Shown here: piece after piece, positions 35,785 through 46,256 of the stretch
Numbering within the stretch: position 1 is the stretch's first letter
Layout: each line of letters starts with the position of its first letter
NCBI GenBank assembly: GCA_951640195.1
Contig: OX621163.1
Span: 1,860,001-1,924,000 of the forward strand
Source: Porpolomopsis calyptriformis
Taxonomy: Eukaryota > Basidiomycota > Agaricomycetes > Agaricales > Hygrophoraceae
Length of the DNA stretch: 64,000 bases
Direction of reading: 5' to 3'
Notes under the pieces: model-generated
Database searches by the model: none
Seen by the model: only the letters and a program-made list of their open reading frames with translations
What the model was told of the DNA's origin: nothing
Program-made: the position numbers and the translations under genes

Positions 35785-36500
35785 TCAAGCCGATTGACTG
35801 GCTGAAGCAACGGTCTTAGCTGATGGGGCACCCTGAGGTACATCCACGAGGTCAGCTTGCTGGCCATCGGCCAGCGCACCGCGCTTGGAGCGATAGTCAC
35901 GAATGGCAGAGCGGATGGCGTCTTCTGCCAGCACTAACAACAAATGTTTGACATTGAGTGGTGGTGAAACAGTTGGCCGAACTTACTCGAGCAATGGAGT
36001 TTGACAGGAGGGAGGCACAACTCTTTAGCGATCTCCGTATTTCTGATTTTCCCTGCCTCTTCCAGCGATAAACCCATGACGCGTTCTGTCAAATACGAGC
36101 TAGAGGCAATGGCGCTGCCACACCCGAATGTTTTAAACTTGACATCCGATATGATACCGTTGTCGTCCACACGGATCTGCAGCTTCATAACATCGCCGCA
36201 ACTGGGGATAGGTTGGCATGTCAACGGCGCTGACTCGAGGGGAAAAAAGGAAGATACTGACGCAGGTGCACCTACGAGACCTGTGCCAACATCGGTGTCA
36301 TGTTTTGGAAGAGACCCGACCTGAGAGGAAATGGTTATCAGATAACACGGAGACTCAAAAAAAAGGCGCACATTTCTGGGATTTTCATAATGCGAAATGA
36401 CCTTCTCATGGTAGCCTCGACAGAGCACGGAACGCAGATCCCTGACTGCAAGAAGCGGTGTGGCTTTAGAGACTGATTTTACGATGGCTGAGCTTAACAT
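35785..36500 (-). CDS. ISU1: Mitochondrial iron-sulfur cluster scaffold
   Basis: ATG 36500 begins a basic, Ser/Ala-rich mitochondrial presequence ([12 protein letters not shown]). The IscU core follows ([19 protein letters not shown]). The three cluster-ligand cysteines are GAPACGDV (joined over an intron), TFGCGSA and LHCSM. The chaperone-binding motif LPPVKLHCS is present and is what Ssq1-type Hsp70 recognises. Three introns split the gene, and the last exon codes [19 protein letters not shown] with an Ala/Ser-rich end and TGA at 35785. The protein assembles 2Fe-2S clusters in the matrix. Length and order are as in the family. Confidence 0.95.
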
Positions 36501-37109
36501 GGTGAGTTTTCAATCGGTCAGGGCTGTGGAGTTGCGGAAGTGATAATGAGCGGAGTCTGAATGGCCACTCAGGTTTTTTTCTTCTGTTCAAAAACGTCCT
36601 TTCACTCAAAAACTCTCGCCTTTGAAGAGACACCCTTTTTGCAGGTCTGGTAGCTGCACAATCGTTCAGGCCTCTGTGGTGATTCTTGATTCTCACTCTT
36701 GGACGTGCCTTGGCATCCGGAAATCGGCGAGGATTGTGATCGCCTTACATCCCCGGATGGACTTGAATAAACATCGAGACGATCCTTGGTTAGTCGTACC
36801 GATGCCGCCATCATCGGAGGTTAACCGTCCTTTGTCTCATATCAAAAGATATTCGCGGAAATGAATGACTGGGCCCTGCTCCCGGCATCCGAGGTCGGGT
36901 ACAGTCTGAGATCTGATGGATTATCGACAATGACAAGCGGAGGAAAAGGATTATGTCCATCCTTGGTACAGTCATATATATGTGTCCGGCAACTGAATCT
37001 GCAACCTCAGGATCCTGCTTCGCTCAAACCTTCCTGGAGAGTGGTGTAAAATTAGAAACTCACAAGCATAAGGCCGTGGGTTACCAGAACCACTATCAGT
37101 CAAATTCAA
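36501..37109. other. Intergenic, nothing recognised
   Basis: 609 bases between the ISU1 start and the aminopeptidase stop; both genes are on the minus strand. Short frames exist on each strand (for instance 36622-36864 plus) without family signature or linked exons. ISU1's promoter must lie at the left end. Confidence 0.45.
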
Positions 37110-39116
37110 CTATTGGGTCCAGCCACCCAGCTCAATTGCAAATGCAACAGCCAATTTGGAGAATTCCAGCATGTGGGGAAAGCTGAATTCGTCGGATACA
37201 TCAATACGACTGCGAATGACGGTAAGGACAACCCAGACAAAGTGTTCAAAAAATTGGCTCACTCGTTCACTGTGTGTCTGTGTGGATTGGTGTTTTCAGA
37301 AGAGCTCTCTAGAACGATGGGATCGATCAAGACATGTCGAAGACGGAATAAACAACTGTACCAATCGAGAAAGCACTGGGATATCCTGCCAGTTTCCACG
37401 AGGCACTGCGGGGAAAAGTGATCGTGAACATGTGCCCGGCAGGAACACAGAAGTTGGCATACTGGTCACTGCAAGGGTGTCCACACTTGGTCTTCGTATA
37501 TGGGATATCCAGGTACGTTTCGACCAGTTGTATATTAAACCTTGTGAGGCTGGAAGAGAGGGTGCTATTCAATTGACCCTTTTAGATGACACGGGGTTAT
37601 CTCAGTTCACCTTTCATCCGTGAAGTCCGTGATGATTCCAACTTCTTCTCGAGTACCTTGCTTTACCCAAGCTGTCATATCAAACTGACTCTCTGTGAAC
37701 AATGATAAGATGGGTAAAAAAAGAAAAATTTACGTGCCTGGCTAAACCCGAGCACGTTCACTGAGCGCCTTTTGTAATCCTGGGCGACGGCGCGCGAACC
37801 AAGAAGGCCGCCTTCCTACATGTGAACGAGGTTCTGTTTCATGAAGATTGTTCCCTTGTGATGTGATAGCCATCTACCTCTGCAGAGTACCAATGGAACT
37901 CGACAGTATGTACAGGACGAAAATCGGCAGCAATTAGGGCACGATAGGCTTCGAGGATTGTAACAGATCCAGAGCCATCATCATCGGCACCTTGGGCGCT
38001 TAAAGTCAACAAAACGAGCCACGTGCAATGAGAAACCGAAACTATGTTACCCGGTGCTGGTGAGAAAGGCCACCGATTCGTGCTGAGAGGGGTGTCACAT
38101 GAAGGTCGTGGCGTCAGGAAATGGATCTGTACCTATCTTGATGCGCACCAATGACGACAACTCCCCCGTTGCTGGAAGAACCGTTTATTCGAAGTATCTG
38201 CAACGGGTTTAAGACAAAAATCGCGGTGGGGACAATTGAGACCTGCAATCGTGTTTTGGCCCCACCAGTGAGGGAACTCGGTAAGAGTGACTCTATCTTT
38301 AAGCGACTCAGAGCCCCATTGTGAGGTTATCTACGTAACAGTGTCAATAGGAAGGTAAAGAAATGAGGATAGGTCACACCTCGGATATCCTGGACAGTAA
38401 CCACCGCTGGCTTTGTTTCCCGGTCTACATAGAAATAGGAAATAGGTGGCAGACACGTTTAAAAGGTGAGGTATTTTACGTCACTGAGGTAATCTGAGAT
38501 GCAATCATTAGTGATTAAATGAGGCATAGAGGAATACGACAAAACATACGTACGTCTGGTCCGAAAGCTTGTAAATTCTTCAAGATTTTTTTTCGGTCCC
38601 TCAATCGAAAGTGTTTTTAACACAAGTTTGACCTTCTCTGTGGCGTTGGGGGATGGAAAGGAGGCTACGGGAAGTGATGTGCATATGTGAACAATGGGGA
38701 AAAAGAGGGTGGGGCGGTGGGAGGTTACATACGGATTCTGGAGTGGGGGGAGTACCCTAATTCTGGTGTTTCTGTTCTAAGTTTATCGGCGAATGAACAC
38801 AGGCCAGTCTCGAGAAGGAATGGCAAAAAAAGTCACATGTCATGAAAATTGATACCCTGAGCCTTCGCCTGAATCTGCGGAGAGGTCTCGTTGACATAAT
38901 GGAGGAAGGACGAACAGAATTCTGTACCTTCTCGAGCTCTGTCATCCACTCGGGCGCTTTTCCCTCCATTTCCACGAGCCGCAGCGCGTTCAAATCCAAA
39001 GAAGGATATCCCGCGATAACGGCATCGTCAGTGATGGCCAGCTGGCCGTTGTTGAAACCGTTGGGCAACGAGACGGAAGTCGCTAGAGCAAAGAAAGCGA
39101 AATGGATGAACAGCAT
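37110..39116 (-). CDS. M28 family leucine aminopeptidase, secreted
   Basis: The gene is cut by about ten introns, so no single frame is long, but the spliced pieces are unmistakable. ATG 39116 opens a signal peptide ([16 protein letters not shown]) and a propeptide-like region. Downstream come VVVIGAHQD (zinc His), [17 protein letters not shown] (bridging Asp) and [11 protein letters not shown] joined to [15 protein letters not shown] over an intron (catalytic and ligand Glu). [50 protein letters not shown] and the canonical end [15 protein letters not shown]...GGWTQ follow, with TAG at 37110-37112. M28A enzymes use two zinc ions to release N-terminal Leu and similar residues outside the cell. 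The Cys pair around TKCG and CSDH would form the known disulfide. Confidence 0.9.
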
Positions 39117-39149
39117 TAGGGTAATGATCGACGATGAACCAGTAAAGAT

Positions 39150-39155
39150 CACGTG
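39150..39155. promoter_or_regulatory. E-box in 87-base divergent promoter
   Basis: CACGTG (context GATCACGTGGT) lies between the aminopeptidase start (39116, minus) and the mitochondrial uL11 start (39204, plus). It is 34 bases from one start and 49 from the other. The gap is too small for two separate promoters, so the site could serve both. Confidence 0.45.
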
Positions 39156-39203
39156 GTCATCCTTGTCTCAACCCCGTGACTTGAATCGTTTCTCGACAGA
39201 CAA

Positions 39204-39695
39204 ATGTCCAGGGCTGCGGTTAGAGCCCAAGTGGTGGTAGCGTTCTTCCTCACTCTTAACAGTCCAAGAACTCATTTGCCTTCACAGCGCCTACTCATCC
39301 CCGCCGCGAAGGCTACACCTACTCCGCCCATCGGCCCCGCTCTCGGTGCCAGAGGTGTCAAGTCAATGGATTTTTGCAAAGAATTCAATGCAAGAACGGC
39401 CCATATAGAGCCCGGTATACCCGTACCGACGCTCATCACCGTCCAACCAGACCGGACATTCACTTTTCTCATCAAGACACCACCCACCACGTATTTCCTC
39501 AAAAAGGCCGCCGGAATCGAAAAAGGCACTTCGCGACCGGGCCACGACATTATCGGAACCATCAGTTTGAAACATGTGTACGAGATTGCCAAGATCAAGG
39601 CAACGGATGAGCATTTGAAGCATCTAAGGCTCGAAGCCATCGCTAGTACCATCGTGGGTTCTGCGAGGAGTTTAGGGATACAAGTTGTCCCATGA
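39204..39695 (+). CDS. MRPL19: Mitochondrial ribosomal protein uL11m
   Basis: A short first exon codes [10 protein letters not shown]. After an intron ending CTTCACAG (near 39288) comes [34 protein letters not shown], which is the L11 N-terminal domain with its PPxGPALG signature. The C-terminal rRNA-binding domain follows ([47 protein letters not shown]), with TGA at 39693-39695. uL11m builds the factor-binding stalk base of the mitochondrial large subunit. Length is as usual for bacterial-type L11, and no long presequence is present. Confidence 0.93.
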   Translation: MSRAAVRAQVVVAFFLTLNSPRTHLPSQRLLIPAAKATPTPPIGPALGARGVKSMDFCKEFNARTAHIEPGIPVPTLITVQPDRTFTFLIKTPPTTYFLKKAAGIEKGTSRPGHDIIGTISLKHVYEIAKIKATDEHLKHLRLEAIASTIVGSARSLGIQVVP

Positions 39696-40186
39696 CCCAA
39701 CTGGGTGCGTGAGTCAAGTCCAATTTCTAGACAACGCTAAACCGCTCTCCGCCAGATTGCCGACGCTCCCTGGAGTCACGTACAGAGGATGCCGAGGTTG
39801 TACTCCAAGCGAAGCTGTAGTTCATGAGGCGTTTGACGCAGCCTCCTAGTGCTACCGAGTCGACCTTCATTTCGGAAGGAGGGTTTTGTTAAACTAAGTT
39901 CATGGAACTAAAATTAAACTTTGGGATCTAGGAATGCAAGGTTTTCGTCTCAAGATAGCGCCACAGGCCCCCCCCCGCATTTGTATTTGTTTTCTTGCCG
40001 TGTTCTCTCAAAGCGTTCCATGCTTCAACGCTCATCTTGCCTTTTCCATGGCGGTCTTATCCTGCCGTTCCAATCCCATTTCCTATCACCCGGGAGCAGA
40101 AGTAGTCACATTGGTTCACAGATAGCTATCTCCCAGCTGATGTGGCTGCCTTTGCTCCTTAAGGATCTATTGGCCACGACGGGACC
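39696..40186. other. Intergenic, nothing recognised
   Basis: 490 bases after uL11m. A C9 run occurs near 39968. Short plus-strand frames show no signature. Confidence 0.4.
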
Positions 40187-40372
40187 ATGAATTTACCTTA
40201 TCTCCAGTTCTTTTGCACCTCATGTGGAAAATCCGACACGCCGTTGACACGCTTTACTCGCCTGGACCGGGGCCCTGGTGGCACGTTCAATTGGCTTTGT
40301 CAGTCGTGCCAAATATTCACAGCTGACTTTCCTGATTTGGACATTCGATCGCGTGTGGCGAAAACTTATTGA
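40187..40372 (+). CDS. Possible small zinc-ribbon-like ORF
   Basis: A 61-residue frame from ATG 40187 with two CxxC pairs (FCTSCGK and WLCQSC) about 26 residues apart, which is zinc-ribbon spacing. Another open stretch directly downstream (about 40373-40744, beginning near FQCRKFDWFEYTNF in a shifted frame) could be a second exon, since CTTCCAG precedes it. I do not recognise a family and could not find a convincing splice donor. It may be a real small gene, an exon of one, or chance. Confidence 0.25.
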   Translation: MNLPYLQFFCTSCGKSDTPLTRFTRLDRGPGGTFNWLCQSCQIFTADFPDLDIRSRVAKTY

Positions 40373-40760
40373 TCCCTGTTCTTCCAGTGCCGCAAATTTG
40401 ACTGGTTTGAGTACACAAATTTTCGGGTCATACCGATTTTTTCTCTTGACAAACTCCGGTGGGCCTTAGCGCCTTTCATGGTCTCGTGTTGTTCCCGACC
40501 TGAGCCTGAACGAAACGTGGAAGATGAACGTGTCGGCGAAAATACAGGTCTGACTAGGTCTTCCAACCTGGGTGGACCCTTGGATCCTGGCAACACGTTC
40601 ACTTCCCTAAAGTGTCAACGTCTCGATCGACGGATTGAGCATCGTTTGAGGAGAGAAATGGATCAGGAAGCACGACCAAGCATTATTCCCAGGTATAAAA
40701 GGCTTGGACAAGAAATCATATCTCAGAGGCCACACCTCTCTTGATAATTTACCATCTGAA

Positions 40761-41605
40761 ATGGGCACCGCCTCAAACGACATTCTCTCCTGGACCAACC
40801 AGGATCCTCGCGAGAGCCAACTCTTCAATTCTTGGGGTGTGCTCTACCGATTTCAAGTGAGTGGTATTAGGACCCCCCACATTTCCAAGACGATTCAATC
40901 CTTTGACGGTCAGACGACTGTTAATCCAAATGGACAAAGCTTGACCACCCTCTTCCGCTCGATAAGAGCGAACAGAGAAGACCGAGTGGCGAAACTGGAA
41001 TGGGCCCCCAACGGCAGCCTTGGCCGCGCCATCATTGGAAAGGTTCGTCACTACCCATCGACACAAACCCTTCGCATTCTTAGCTGCCCCCCTCAACAGA
41101 ACACAGTTCCTATGGCCGACCTCGTCCGACCAGACAACCGCATTCACGTAAGTTCTCTCCGTCCAAAATAGCGCCAACAGACTGTTCACCTTAGCCCTTA
41201 GGGAGCGCGTATGTTCAACGGCCCCGATGGCCTACAATACCGCTGGCGGCCCAGCGGCACCGATGTCATTGTAAGCTCTCCATCACTTTTTTTTTTTTTT
41301 TTTGTTAACCGAATCCTTTTGTTCGTGGCACTGGCGGCTAGCTCGAAGATATATCTGGAAACATTGTAGCCTTCTTTCGTCCAACCCGACTGACGCGCTA
41401 CCAGATTGGCGACGTCTATGGCGAGCTTCATTTTGTGCGCAACGCAGGAGCAGGCACTGTGGTACGTGTCTCCTGTTAGTTAACTGGCAGTCGATCAGCG
41501 ACGGATGTTCCGTTCCATCTTTGTCCGTAGATGCACCCACCCATCATGGACACCGTAACCGTCACCGCCATGTTGTACCGATTCTGCCAGACGTGGAACC
41601 TCTAA
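40761..41605 (+). CDS. DUF6593 family protein
   Basis: ATG 40761 (MGTASNDILSW), four exons, TAA 41603-41605. The order of beta-rich segments is that of the basidiomycete DUF6593 family: GVLYRFQV, NREDRVAKLEWAPNG, the central GPDGLQYRWRP, then DISGNIVAFFRP and a hydrophobic C-terminal strand. The fold resembles tubby/LURP-type barrels in general outline, but the family's role is unknown. The third exon is followed by an intron with a 16-T run before its acceptor (about 41288-41303). The assignment is by pattern memory, so it is moderate. Confidence 0.68.
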
Positions 41606-41902
41606 TGCCGTGTGTACCAATGTGCTGAAGCTTTTTGTCGCAAAAAATATCAACCCATGTACCTTTCTTCATTCCGCTTCGTCTCGATGTTCTACCCATG
41701 GTTGTAAAATTACTCCCGATCGTTCTGCAATATTTATTTGGCAATCAAATTCTTGTTGCAATACCTATCCCATGAGGCTCGATTTCCACACGTGGGGTTT
41801 GCGATGCATAAAAGTTTTTGGCTGAGTTGAAATGTAGGACACGATGCAAAAAAGACGGCGAGTACTATTGTACGGTCACTTGATTTACCAGCTGTCCCGC
41901 TT

Positions 41903-43012
41903 TCATTCTTCAGTGAAAGTACCCCGTTCGGAAATGGTATCCATAATTTTGTCCACAGCCCGGAGAACCCACTCAGCACCGTCATTGCTCGAGAGCCAGG
42001 TGTCTTCTGGGTTTTTCATTGCCACGTTTCGGGCCTTGAGAAGGCCAAAGACGTGACTCACGAGCTGTGGTCCCACCCGCCCCTCAGCACGGAGACAAGC
42101 AACTCCAGCAACGGAGCCTAGCGTTCGGCTGAGGTTCCCCTGTGGGTCTACGCCTTCAGGCAAAGGTGCCAGCAGCGTTCCGTAACATTGCATGACGAAC
42201 GCTTGCTTGGCAAAACGGAAGGAAGACAAAAAAAGTGGCGCGAGTTCCGGAAATCAAAAAGTCTTATCAGCTTGTAGCGTCGTAAGTCGCGGCAAGTCCG
42301 GACTCACCAATGAGATCAGGATGATAGGAATGAAGTTTGTTGTAGAGCTTGTCCGCGTGGGGCTCGTAGATGGAATCCCACAGCGCCCTGCCGCGCGACA
42401 ACGTTTCTTCGATGTTCTCGGAGGTAACGAGGGATCTGGATGGGTCATGGGAGGTCGAAGAATGTTGGAGGCGGATCATGAGAGACTTACCTGTGAGACT
42501 CTGTCCTCAGAAACGATTTCACATCCTGCTCAAGCGCTTCTGTCAGCGCAGCGAGTGAAAGAATCGTCTAGGATTTTCGCGTCAGAAATAGCATCCCCCG
42601 AGAATCGCATGAAACGGGCCACTCACGCGAGGAACGCCGACGAAGATGGCACTTTTCAGGGCAGCTTCTCTCATCAAAGCGGCCTTATTCGTGGCTTCGA
42701 CGACACCCCTTCGGGAATTAACCTCGGCTGGGTTGGACCTCGTTACGAAACGGTAAAGGTGCGCTACCGAACTAGGGCGGTTCATGGTAAGAAGTGCACA
42801 CGTCTAACGAAAGCTGGCCATCAGAATTGCAAGAACAAAGAGTAGCATGTACTCATCACGGTTAGAACGAGCCAGCCAGTCTCGACTTTCTTTTGTTTCG
42901 CGTCTCGGAGCGTGGTCGAGAATAATCCATGGAGTTTTGCGATGGGGGGACTGGGGAAAGAGTTTTGGGAGGCTAGCAGTTGTTTTATCACAGCGGGCAA
43001 ATGCTTGACCAT
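41903..43012 (-). CDS. AhpD/carboxymuconolactone decarboxylase-like protein
   Basis: Starts at ATG 43012 (MVKHLPAVIKQLLA). Exons include VETGWLVLT joined to CALLTMNRPSSVAHLYRF, then a helix MREAALKSAIFVGVPR, ENIEETLSRGRALWDSIYEPHADKLYNKLHSYHPDLI, and the last exon QCYGTLLAPLP with SVAGVACLRAEGRVGPQLVSHVFGLLKARN. This all-helical order matches fungal AhpD-like proteins. The reductive CxxC of true AhpD peroxidases is not seen in the equivalent helix, so peroxidase activity should not be assumed. Stop at 41903-41905. Physiological role unknown. Confidence 0.65.
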
Positions 43013-43271
43013 GATCAAGTTAAGTCAATTGTCCCTCGCCAGAGGGAGAGAAAGATAAGTTGTCAAGAACTACAGGTAATGCATAGCAAGTCTACTTGGA
43101 TGCCAAGAAACACTGGGATATCAATTTTGTGAATATGGAATGTGGGAATGAATGCTGAATATTGAATGATTATCGCGAACTCGTCAGACTTGCACGACGG
43201 GTTGCCAAGGAAATGCAATGAAGGGTATAATCGTAGTGGGTCTTGCTAGGGAAAGGGGGGGGGGCAGGCAT

Positions 43272-44536
43272 CTAGTAGCCGCTCAAGTATTGCCAACCAA
43301 GATTGGTGGGTTGACCGGCATTGTTCATGAGCTGGTTGTCGGGGTTGACGCCTTGCATATCGGTCATTATACCTGATGTAGGATGGGTAAGGCAGCTTTG
43401 CGAGAGAAAGAAATGGTGCGAACCGAATGCAAAGTAGCCCTGGACAAAATCGGCATTATTCATGAAGGAGGTGACGGTGGCCATAAAGTTGTTTACTTGA
43501 GACTGAGAGCATTGGGGACCACCGTTAAAGTTCTGTGTTATGAGTGAGACTAGGAAGTAAAGGATGGGTGTAAATAGGTACCTGGCAAGCATATTCGGTG
43601 ACCCAAATGGGTAAGTTGAAGGCACTGCGCCATTTGTTGATGTAGTCGATCATGCCCTGTGAGGACACGTCGTAATAGTGGAGTGCGATCCCATCAAACT
43701 GGATGAGAAGTTGGTAAGGGTTTTAGCAAGAATTCAAAGTCGCCATACCGTGCACCCGTCACAGGCGGCAAAAAATGCCTTCATCCAGGTCATGCCGTTT
43801 GGATTGGAAGAAGTTGCAGGAGAAATGAGGGAATAGCCTTGGGATTTCAAAGGTTGAATGTATGTCTTCCATAGATATGCACCATGCTGAGGGGACATGT
43901 TGGATTGTCCTGGCTCATTGGGTCTGAGTGGATTAAATGAATGATGTGTCCAGACGGGCAAAGTTGAACACGCACTCGTTGAATCCTAAAACGTGGTGAG
44001 CATAACCTGGCTTGACAAGGCGTGTAAATTCCCCAATCTGCCTGTCACCCCAGAGCATGGGGAGGAAGGATAAATTGAGACTTTTGGCTTGGGCAGGGCC
44101 ATCGGGACTCCAGGTGTAAATGCTGCAAGGGAATGAGATTGGGCGGAGGATGTGCGAAATAAACATACTAAGATACTTTGTCGCTCACAAAGTGGGCGAG
44201 TGAACGGGAGTCGCCGTTCGGCCAGGCGAGGCCCACTTTTCCGCCCCGCGGACCTGGGCTGCTGCCACCGTTGTAGGTGGACGAGTGGGTTGGGGTGGGG
44301 GTTGGGGTGGGGGTGTGGGCAGCGGTATGAGTGGAGGTGGAAGATGGGGCGGAAGCGGGGCGAGCCTTGCAGCGCTTGTTGAGTTGATTGGAGCGCTTCC
44401 TGGCGATCACGTTGTGGTTGCGGGCGAGATTGTGAGAATCAAGAGAGAGGGCATCGACAGGGAGAGGGGCGAGGGCAGAGAGGAGAATGGCGAGGAAAGC
44501 GAGGGCAAGAAGGCTGAGGAGGTGATTGGAAGCCAT
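43272..44536 (-). CDS. GH128 beta-1,3-glucanase (Asl1-like)
   Basis: ATG 44536 starts a signal peptide (HLLSLLALAFLAILLSALAPLPVDA). A Ser/Thr/Pro linker with a PT repeat follows, then the Asl1/GH128 TIM-barrel: GLAWPNGD, FLPMLWG, HHVLGFNEPN (acid/base Glu, joined over an intron), FDGIALHYYD, LPIWVTEYACQ (nucleophile Glu), YFAFG and LGWQYLSGY at the end. Both glutamates are present. About five introns interrupt it. Such enzymes act on fungal wall beta-1,3-glucan. The linker may hold it in the wall. Stop TAG at 43272-43274. Confidence 0.92.
44287..44319 (+). repeat. G-rich simple repeat (G-quadruplex-like) in the GH128 linker
   Basis: Runs of 3-5 G separated by 1-2 T, more than four runs within 33 bases. 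On the minus strand this encodes the Pro-Thr repeats of the GH128 linker. It fits the G3+N1-7 pattern for quadruplexes. Confidence 0.6.
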
Positions 44537-44627
44537 AAGGAGTGTGGGGGGAAAGGAACGAGTGGTGGAGGAGGAGAAGGAGGAGTTTTATGGTTGTAAC
44601 GAGAATGAAATTTAAATTAAATTTAAT

Positions 44628-44678
44628 GGCCGGTCGGCCGGTGAATCGGCCGGTCAGCCGGTCAAACGGTCGGTCGGT
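44628..44678. repeat. Cluster of CCGGTC/CGGTCGG repeats in divergent promoter
   Basis: In 51 bases, CGGCCGGT-like units occur four times and end in CGGTCGGTCGG. The block is preceded by an AT-only stretch (AAATTTAAATTAAATTTAA). It lies between the GH128 start (44536, minus) and the RRM gene start (44840, plus), about 92 and 162 bases from each. The rest of this 303-base gap shows nothing else. It could be a cluster of zinc-cluster (CGG-triplet) factor sites. Confidence 0.55.
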
Positions 44679-44839
44679 GATTTCGGAGTTTGTAATAGTC
44701 CGGAGATGAATGTTTAAAGCAGAGCCACAAATGAAAAATTTCCGTTTTCTTTAACCATCAAGTTTGACACGAGAAACCGGTTCAAGTCGTTCATCAGTTC
44801 CAATACCATTCTCACTCCCCTCACCACCTCAACAAAACA

Positions 44840-45992
44840 ATGTCTGATGCCCCAGTCGCCGCCCAGTTCAATGAAAACGGCGTGTCTCCGACGCAAGTGT
44901 CCGAGGAAGCCCCCGCTTTCAAGGTTTTCATTTTCGCTTTCGCATCTTTCTCCCAACTTTGCTCATATTTTTCGCTTAGGTCTTCGCTGGGAACCTTGCG
45001 TACTCTACCACGGATGAAGGGCTGAAGGCGTTCTTTGCGCCTCTTCAGACCGACATGTAATGCGACGTGGCATCTCCATCGCCCTCTGCACAGCATTCCT
45101 GATGCACTTCTATTTTAGTATTTCCGCCCAAGTCATCATGCGGGGCACCCGCTCGGCAGGCTACGGTTTTGTTTCCCTCACCAGCCCGGAGGCCGCCCAA
45201 AAAGCAGTCGACCTTCTCCACAAGAAGGAGCTTGACACCCGCGAGGTCATCGTCGAGGTCGCGAAGCCATCCGACCAGAAGGACAAGGAGAAGAAAGATA
45301 GGAAAGCTAAAAGGAGACCTGGCAGACGTGGTAGCAAAGCTGTTCCTGGCGAGGTTTCCGAGGCTGAGGCCAGTGCCGACGCTGAACAAGCCGAGGCCAC
45401 TGCACCCAACGGTACCGGCGAAGCCCCTAAGCCCAGGAAGAAGAAGAAGCCCGCGGTGAGTGTCCTCTCCGTCCTTCCTCTCCCCCACCTTCTTCCTCTC
45501 ATCTCCCGCTAGCGTAAGCCCAGGGCAAAGGCGGACGAAGATGCAGATCCTGCTCCCTCGGCCAACGGCACGGCATCCGACGCAAATAACGCCAGGAAGC
45601 AAACCCGTCCTCGCAAATCTAAACCTCCTCGCGCTCCTCGCCCCGCAGGCGAAGATCCCGTCGGTGAACCATCCAAGACGATGTTGTTCGTTGCCAACCT
45701 CGGATTCAACATCGACGACGCCGGCCTCCACGCCTTGTTCACCGATGCGGGTATCGCCGTTGTTTCTGCTCGTATCGTCCGCAGACGGTGGGGACAGCCC
45801 AGAAAAAGCAAGGGCTACGGCTTTGTCGACGTCGGTGGCGAAGCCGAGCAGAAAAAGGCGATCGAGCTCCTGGAAGGTAAAGAGGTTGGCGGCAGGAACA
45901 TTGCCGTCAAGATTGCCGTCAACACCGCTCGCGACGAGGAAGCCGAGGGCGCGCCCAGCGAGACTCTCGAAGCCATCGTCGTTGCTTCTTAA
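44840..45992 (+). CDS. Protein with two RNA-recognition motifs
   Basis: ATG 44840, four exons, TAA 45990-45992. RRM1 is assembled over two introns: RNP2 VFAGNL, TTDEGLKAFFAPL, then RNP1 SAGYGFVSL. A long basic/Ala linker (KDKEKKDRKAKRRPGRRG; PRKKKKPARKPRAKA) links it to RRM2 with RNP2 LFVANL and RNP1 SKGYGFVDV. The layout resembles fission-yeast Rnp24-type proteins. The basic linker suggests nuclear or nucleolar location. RNA target unknown. Confidence 0.8.
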
Positions 45993-46256
45993 TGATCCCA
46001 CATTTCCCTCATAATCACTTGATGATCGATATCCCCCCTCCCCCCCCCCCACACCTCCCCACTTCTTTATGGCCCATTTACCCAGCTACTACGTGACTTA
46101 CCTTTGCCGTTAGCCAATTTCTTAGTCAATTCGCCCTCTGCGGCCTGGTCCCGTTCCCAATAGTTTAAGTATATTTCCAGCTGTAGTGGTCCTATCGCGG
46201 CACTTTATATTCACGTTCATGACTTTTTTTTATATTTCTCCTTTGTTGTGACTGTG

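Noticed and set aside
37156..37623. 155-residue plus-strand frame opposite the aminopeptidase
   Set aside because: No signature; the minus strand here codes the canonical M28 C terminus over several exons.
45045..46052. 335-residue minus-strand frame opposite the two-RRM gene
   Set aside because: It is a shadow: Gly/Arg/Leu-rich with no domain, while the plus strand carries two clear RRMs with proper introns.
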